Origin: Membranipora membranacea
Lineage: Eukaryota; Bryozoa; Gymnolaemata; Cheilostomatida; Membraniporidae
Assembly (NCBI GenBank): GCA_914767715.1
Contig: OU612071.1
Span: 26,035,681 to 26,099,680 of the forward strand
DNA: 64,000 nucleotides
Reading direction: 5' to 3'
Both the position numbers and the translations under genes were made by a program. The notes under the pieces are model-generated. The model had not been told where the DNA came from and did not search any database. It worked only from the letters and a program-made list of their open reading frames with translations. The number at the start of each line of letters is the position of its first letter. The first letter of the stretch is position 1. Shown here one piece after another: positions 57,900 through 64,000 of the stretch.

Positions 57900-58515
57900 A
57901 ATCAATGAACAAATTCAAAGACATGAAGCCAACATTTCTCTGAATGTGAGTGTGATCATTAACAGATGCCCTCACACCACAGCTTACACTGACTCTCCTC
58001 ATCCACCTGCTAACAGCGAATGATAACATATCAACCAGAGCAGTGTAACTGAATGATTGGTGATGAAAGGCGGAGCTAAGCATTAACCTGATCATACAAC
58101 CAGTCAACCAGCCAATCAGAACTAAGACCATAAAATGTCAGTCACAGATGCAGTAAAAGGTGTAGAATGTCGTGTTTACCAGTTACAAGTTACCGGTTTG
58201 TTGATCATGAGTTTCCTAAAGAGTAACTCACTTCCTTGCTGTTGTGTCAATTCTATTCACATATAGGTAATTTCTTACATGATCATTTCATTCTGACAGT
58301 GGTCACATAATATCCAATGCATAAGTAGATTGCTGTTGTTATAATGGATGAACCAATGATTAGTAGCTCTTCTCATAGATGGTATTCATACTATTTCGGG
58401 GCTTCTTTGTTTCAATTACAGGCCTATGCACTGCTGCCCGTTGCCCGGGAAGGATGGTATCACTATAGCTAGTCAGAATCATCTTCCTAAGATCGATTGT
58501 GTATCAAGATGGCAA
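57900..58515 (+). pseudogene. Inverted copy of the lectin 5' half, dead
   Basis: 57950-58206 matches the lectin promoter flank at 51410-51690 read on the opposite strand ('cacctgctaacagcga', 'aaaggcggagc', 'gttacaagtta', 'gtttgttgatcatg'). Exon 1 equivalent: ATG at 58207, then disrupted signal peptide and TAG before the donor (gtaattt). Exon 2 equivalent: 58432-58511 after 'ttcaattacag', starting 'cctatgcactgctgcccg', one base inserted near 'ccgggaagga', about 110 bases deleted from the middle, and a gc donor instead of gt. No exon 3 homologue is seen. Both the TATA box and the reading frame are broken. Confidence 0.8.
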
Positions 58516-58529
58516 GTTGTGAACAATGA

Positions 58530-60560
58530 TGCCTTTTCAATTACTAATACCAATGGGTTATTTGTATAAAACTGTATATATGCTTATTGTCATTGTCATT
58601 CTCATTCAAAAGTGATTTATAACTGCAACAAGTAGAGGATGGGCTGTGTTGGAGGTTTTTTACTATGTGGCTCACATAGCTACTGTGGACAACAAATAAC
58701 CTGTTCCGCCCAATTACATTTTATTCAACTGAAATTCGGCAACTATTAAAAAAAAAGGCATATGCCCTCTCTCACTGTATTATTCAGTTAAGTTAAGTTA
58801 TGTAACTCACCAGTGGTCCCTAGTTATTATTAACATTGCATAATTCACTGGTTTAGATAATCGATGTTGGATACATTGTGATTGATAGGGCGATTAGCAA
58901 GACACTATCTAGATCTGACATAAATTTGTTGTCATTATTGCTTAGTTTAAACTGTCGTCATTTCCCTAATTAACTTACTATGACGTCATTTGTTGATCTT
59001 CCTCTGCAGGCCTTCAAGGGAGCCCTGGCAGCTTGCCTCTTGGATGAAGTATCGACTCCGACTCTGTCACTGCTCTATTGCTGTATGTATAGTTTGTAAG
59101 TATGTCTAAGGAGGCAACATGGGTCCCACTAAAACATCCCTGCTAATAAATAACTGAACATCCTCTAGTTTCATTCTCTCCATTTATTGACAAGCATTTA
59201 TTACTACTTTTCACCAAGCATGCCAAGTAGCCACTTAAATCCTGATAGGTATAAAATCCTAATAATATGAATTATCTTTCGGTGTGCGGAGCTGTATATA
59301 CTAAGCTCGTTCTAAAAGGGGAATGGGGTTAATTTTTTCTCGGAAAATCTCCCTTGATTATTTTCAGATGCGACCATACTTTTGCAAAGTTAAATCAAGT
59401 ATTTAACTCCTTGGTTTAATATATGCCATAAAAAGACCAGATGAAACATTTTGCTGTAAAAACGCCTTGGTTTCAGCTAATTGCAATTGATCTAATTATT
59501 CTGTAGCCAAAACATTTTCCCTATATGCTGAAATAAAAAAGAATCCGAAAATCTCAATTTTGAATACAATTAAAATAAAATAATATTTTATTAAATTAAA
59601 AAAAGCTAATCGATCACAATGAAATTCAATGTTAGGAATGAAGGTGTCTTGAAATATGCAGCTTAATTATTTTTGCACAAAAACTCTATATATTTATATG
59701 AAGTTATGGTATTAACTATAGAATTGTTTTGTATTATAACACCATAAAATATATATATGATATACCTAATCTTTTTTCAGCAATAAATATTTCAGGTTGG
59801 ATTTATATAATATTCAAAATTCTCGCTTGAATATTATTATTTCTTTTTATTTCATTGATATAGTTATCATATTAAATAATATCAATCATATTATAATAAA
59901 TATCAAATTATATTTGCAGTCAATTCCTGTCTCATCAACACTTTCATGCTTGGCCGCTTATCCTATTGTCTACCCCTGGTGACTGGGCGATTTTGGTGTT
60001 TTTTGATCATAATTTTTGAGTTGATTATCTATCACAACTACACAATGCATTATACTATTAGAAAGCTCAAAATCTGCTCTTTCTTTTGATACCAAATTTG
60101 GTATGAATGGTTCCAAAAACCAACAACTGACTACTACCAGTGAGTGACTGAGTGAGTGGGCCTACCACAAATCAACAGCTAGGGATCAGCATAATCTTTT
60201 TATAAAAGCTTTTTAATTTTTTAATCAGATTTTCAGTAGTTTCGTTGAATCCTGTTTATTCTATTGTTTACTAGTAATTTTTACCAGTTTGTATGATAGA
60301 GACATCAAGTCAATCTGTAAAGTATACAAAAACTGCAAGCAGCTATGGCCTAGAGAACTGTGGTTTTGACTGCATTGTCAAAGATAGAATGAACTCCTTT
60401 ATTAGCCACATACAGAAGGATGAAAACCTTTCTTTCAACTCATTCTTGACTTAACTCCAATATGGAAGGCTGCAATCATACAAACATCGAGCAGCAATCT
60501 GTAGTGAGAGTTTTATACAGCATTTTATATATGTATGCAATAATTCCAGTAAACGCTAAT
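58530..60560. other. Mostly AT-rich, no supported gene
   Basis: One splice-bounded open segment (59010-59094, acceptor 'cttcctctgcag', donor gtaagtatg; 'AFKGALAACLLDEVSTPTLS') is noted, without partner or family. The rest is AT-rich with no visible element. Confidence 0.4.
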
Positions 60561-60563
60561 ACA

Positions 60564-61127
60564 ATCACTGTGTTTCAGACCCAAGAATTGTTGGACAATT
60601 CTGTACAATTCTAGAATTGTTCGAAACTGACCCATATATCATTACCCAGCCAGCAACCATTATTGTGTAATTGACCCTGCCTGCTAAATAAATTATATTC
60701 ATTATTGCTATTGTATAGTTATAGTATAAGCCTTTACAGTTCTAGTCAATATCACATAATTGGATTGACATTGTATTCAACTAATTTGTATTTAGATTAC
60801 CAGGTAAGATCTCCTGTAATGAATAGATATTGCTGTGCAAGGTAGCATCTATATAACGTGGGAGGTCCAGGTTCACATCCCCGCCGGGGCAAATCTTTTC
60901 TTTTTGTCATAATGGAAATCGAAAGCATTCCATTTGAATTGTCCACCCACAATTTTTGTGAGCACAAAAAAACTCTTAGTAATGAGTATGATCACCCGTC
61001 AAAATACTTATGTTCAACTCTTCTGTGTTGTACCATACCCTACGTTATATTTTGTGCAATCTTTTAATATTGGCAGCACCTGCATAAATAGAATACATCA
61101 GCTAAACTATGCTAGCAGAATTATCAG
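60564..61127 (+). repeat. Left arm of a 2.7-kb inverted repeat, SINE-like
   Basis: It begins 'cactgtgtttcagacccaag', contains the AT-rich near-palindrome 'caattctgtacaattctag', a B-box style 'ggtccaggttcacatcccc' (60867-60886) followed by 'gccggggcaaatc', and ends 'gctagcagaattatcag'. The right arm at 62757-63278 is its reverse complement. The left arm carries about 40 extra bases near 61015-61055. Confidence 0.85.
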
Positions 61128-61524
61128 GAGTGCCAAAGGCTGAAATTGGTTCGTTTGTTTTCAGTCCAATACAGTGGACAAGGCAAATATAAAGCATCAC
61201 ATTTCAGTAGTAAGTATCTGTCGTGTAACAGGAAAAACTCAGCACAAGTCTGAATTCCCCTTTGAAAAATCCCAATCGGGGGGGGGGGGGGATTGTGAGC
61301 TGATATTTAGACTGAACAGGAAAAGTTGAAAGTACTGGGGACTCAGTCTAAGTATCAGCTCACAATCCCCCGATTGGGATTTTTCCAAGGGGAATTCAGA
61401 CTTGTGCAGAGTATTTTCTCTTACACGACAGATACTTACTATTGAAATGTGATGCTTTATATTTGTCTTGTCCACTGGATGGGACTGAAAACAAACAAAC
61501 CAATTTCAACCTGTGACACTCCTG
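61125..61524. mobile_element. 400-bp palindromic (foldback) element
   Basis: The two halves are near-perfect reverse complements: 'caggagtg', 'tgaaattggttcgtttgtt', 'ttcagtcc', 'gtggacaaggcaaatataaa', 'gcatcacatttcagtagtaa', 'gtatctgtcgtgtaa', 'aagtctgaattccccttt', 'aaatcccaatcggggg', 'gattgtgagctgat' on the left, and the same in reverse on the right, with a centre of about 28 unpaired bases near 61317-61344. The left half has an expanded run of about 14 G where the right has 5 C. This is the form of a foldback/MITE transposon. No clear target duplication flanks it. Confidence 0.85.
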
Positions 61525-61934
61525 CCCTGATGAAGTCATTTTTTGGAAATGAAAAATTCCCTAGAAAATCAGTAAGAATAAATCCGAGATATTTTGACCC
61601 ATAGGAAGTGCCTCATTTAAAATATATAACCGGTTATTCACACGATAACGCTTGCAGTGTACACATGAGAGATGAAATATCAATGGGCATTAACCGACAG
61701 AAAAATGAGCATTAGGGAGATTCGTGGTGATAACCTCCAAAGCTTCCAACTGTGTGGATATCAATAGGTAAAGACATTGTGACCTATTCACTATGTTTCC
61801 ACATATATATTTTACACCAGTTTTAAATTTGATTGATACATGGGAATGACCTTTAATAAGTCAACTTCCGCTTCTGCCAAATGAGATTTTTTGACGAGAA
61901 TACAAATGGCTTGTTGAATCAAGCAATTATTCCA

Positions 61935-62060
61935 AATAGGCAGCGTGGCGGCTTGCACCTAATGCCTTCAAGGGCAATTGACGCAGGCGATCCGGGTTCG
62001 AGTCCCGGCCGTGGCAGATGTTTTCATTTGCAAAATCAAAATTGGACCACTCATTTGAGG
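61935..62060 (+). mobile_element. tRNA-derived SINE-like segment
   Basis: 'gatccgggttcgagtcccgg' (61988-62007) is a textbook B-box with a paired T arm, followed by 'ccgtggcagatg'. The upstream 50 bases do not give an acceptor stem or a D arm, so it is a SINE head and not a tRNA gene. Confidence 0.5.
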
Positions 62061-62756
62061 CATGGAACCATGGTGAATGACATGCAGGCCTGGTTTAAAG
62101 AGGAAAAATACAGCCAATATAATTATTGTGTATATCTGAGAAGCCTGTATTATGTCTATCAAACTCAACTCTCACCATAAGATTGAAATTAAACGGTGTT
62201 GCCACTAGTCTTAGTCTAACATTTTAATACTATCTGTACTAGTGCCAACACCTACTAGGGAACTACCATCCAAGAGTGAGAGAGAAAAATGCCAATATTG
62301 CTTCCTATACACCATATAACTGAGATGGCTGAGAATGATATAGTATAACATCAAGAGCTCCTTTCTAGACAGGTAATGAAAATATACCAGGCTTACAATA
62401 GTTGATTTACCTTTGCCTCCCTCAGCCCACATACCATAACATTCAGAGCTAACTCCATGCTCAGAGCATCTTTGGCTAACAAATTGAAATAGCTGATAGC
62501 CATTCCCTTTCAATAATCACAAGGAGCGCAGTTTAGACTATGCCAATTATCAGTACTCATACTACTTGCTGTGACACCAAGTTTGAGTTTTTTTAGCATC
62601 GGTCAGCATGTTTTCAGTAGTCAGTGGTTCTGTGGAAAATATGGCCTCATTCACATATCACTTCTCTCCACTTAGGCATGTAGGGCAATTGATACAAAGT
62701 AATTCCTTGCTCAACTGGTGAGCGATTTTTTACATTTTTATTAGTAGCAAAGTTTT

Positions 62757-63278
62757 CTGATAATTCTGCTAGCATAGTTTAGCTGATGTATTCTATTTAT
62801 GCAGTTGCTGCCAATATTACCAGGTTGATGATTATTTTGTCGGGTCATCATACTCATTACTAAGAGTTTTCTGTGCTTACAAAAATTGTGAGCGGACAAT
62901 TTGAATGGAATGCTTTTGATTTCCATCATGACGAAAAGAAAAGAATTGCCCCGGCGGGGATTTGAACCTGGGCCTCCAACGTTGTAGACTTTGATGCTAC
63001 CTTGCACAGCAATATCTATTCATCACAGGAGATCTTGCCTGGTCATCTAAATACAAGCTCATTGAATACAATATCAATCCAATTATATAATATTGACTAG
63101 AACTGTAAAGGCTTATACTATGACTATACAATATCAATAATGAACGTAATTTATTTAGCAGGCAAGGTTAATTACACAATAATGGGTGCTGGTTGGGTAA
63201 TGATATGTGGGTCAGTTTCGAACAATTCTAGAATTGTACAGAATTGTCCAACAATTCTTGGGTATGAAACGCAGTGAA
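62757..63278 (-). repeat. Right arm of the 2.7-kb inverted repeat
   Basis: Reverse complement of 60564-61127 with scattered differences. B-box style sequence at 62948-62972 ('gcccaggttcaaatcccc' on the minus strand). Confidence 0.85.
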
Positions 63279-63289
63279 TGTTCTATTTT

Positions 63290-64000
63290 AGTTTGTATCT
63301 GTGCTAATTTTTTATTTTCAGTTACTTTTTATCATTTGAACCTTTTAGTTTTTACCTTTTTAGTCATCAGCGGCAAATACATATATCATTTCACTATATT
63401 ATGTATGTACAAGTTTGTGACAAGGAATTAAACCGAACCAAAACAGAAAAAAAAAATCTCCCCTGATTTTGTTTCTATTTTAATTTTACTTTCTGCAAGA
63501 TAATATAGTGTGATCTGCTCCAATGATAGCTTATATAAAAAGCAACAATTTATGGTCTCATTTGTTCAGCGCCCCTCATAATAAGGAACAACTCCTGACA
63601 CAACCCCATTGAAGTGCAAATTTAGGCGACTAGGTATTAAATTTCTCTTCGTCCTGCTCCGGCGACAAACAAATTTCGTCCATGGACAGAGTCAATACCA
63701 AGAACAATGCTTCACTGGTTCAACCAAATCATAGACCATGCACCAACTATACCAATGCTCGGGTATGAAGAGCCATCTATCCCCTGCGGCTGTGTAGGTC
63801 AAGTGACCTTAAGCTTTGATGAGCTCTGGTACGCTCTGAGATAGTCAAGGTTGAGAAACGCTGTCTAGGGCCAGCGACCCTACAAAAAGTGTGTCCTGGG
63901 CTGTAGTCCACTTCTGGAGTGGTAAACTACCACTGAACTATATTTTAATCTTAGCGTGATGATGATTTGTTCACCAAAACTGTAAGGGTACTAAATCCCC
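63290..64000. other. Stretch without a supported gene
   Basis: The minus strand near 63938-63900 reads 'tagttcagtggtagtttacc', an A-box-like tract, but no B-box follows at the right distance. Nothing else is supported. Confidence 0.4.

Noticed and set aside
59010-59094. Possible third lectin exon for the right copy
   Set aside because: Splice sites are good, but the translation has no resemblance to the WIGG/ICE exon.
61960-62010. Functional tRNA gene around the perfect B-box
   Set aside because: No D arm, anticodon arm or acceptor stem can be drawn upstream.
62211-62513. Minus-strand exon with 'CSEHGVSSECYGMWAEGGKG' ending at a gtaaat donor
   Set aside because: One weakly supported segment with no partner exon and inside the inverted-repeat loop; not enough to call a gene.
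63830-63945. tRNA or SINE on the minus strand
   Set aside because: An A-box-like tract is present, but the B-box is missing at the expected distance.

Overview
This is eukaryotic DNA, most probably from an invertebrate animal. It is AT-rich and gene-sparse, with short exons bounded by GT/AG sites, TATA-type promoters, AATAAA signals, tRNA-derived SINE-like pieces and several clades of decayed transposon. Protein content (a small secreted C-type lectin, a secreted NHL-type beta-propeller protein, a THAP-domain transposase remnant) fits a marine invertebrate such as a lophotrochozoan or invertebrate deuterostome. The species cannot be fixed from the sequence. Most real coding sequence lies in exons shorter than 60 codons, so I rebuilt genes by joining splice sites and checking intron phase.

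Layout. 0-2.2 kb: GGTN microsatellite, tRNA-like SINE head and a ~350-bp tandem duplication. 2.4-5.7 kb (-): decayed RTE/RTEX-like retrotransposon. 7.3-7.7 kb: ~140-bp minisatellite. 8.04-8.09 kb: regularly spaced AGGTCA half-sites, ~0.5 kb upstream of a candidate three-exon gene with a signal peptide and an Ig-like stretch (8.6-9.84 kb). 11.2-14.0 kb (-): CR1/L2-like retrotransposon relic. 14.2-16.04 kb (+): four-exon gene of an unrecognised family with one frameshift, followed by an alternating A/B satellite. 17.8-19.3 kb (+): cysteine-rich exons that may be a decaying secreted gene, overlapping a G-rich minisatellite.

20.7-25.4 kb (-) holds the best gene of the window: a nine-exon, 655-residue secreted NHL-type beta-propeller protein, intact and phase-consistent, with a TATA box. 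26.7-30 kb is old duplicated non-coding sequence. 32.9-35.5 kb (-) is a seven-exon THAP/Kolobok-like transposase pseudogene. 37.2-38.8 kb (-) is an orphan retrotransposon endonuclease, and 42.4-44.9 kb (+) an L1/Tx1-like reverse transcriptase split by a 539-bp insert. 39-41.4, 47.4-49.6 and 51.7-57.6 kb carry one complex repeat family, the last as an array of ~1.8-kb units. The array lies between two copies of a C-type lectin gene in divergent orientation: the left copy (50.1-51.4 kb, -) keeps all exons but has a nonsense codon with a possible splice bypass, and the right copy (58.2-58.5 kb, +) is clearly dead. 60.6-63.3 kb is a 2.7-kb inverted repeat with a 400-bp near-perfect palindrome and a SINE inside it.

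The genes do not form an operon or pathway. The window is a repeat-rich intergenic landscape with one intact secreted gene, one lectin locus shaped by inverted duplication, and a few marginal small genes. I see no CRISPR array, rRNA, convincing functional tRNA or integrated virus.
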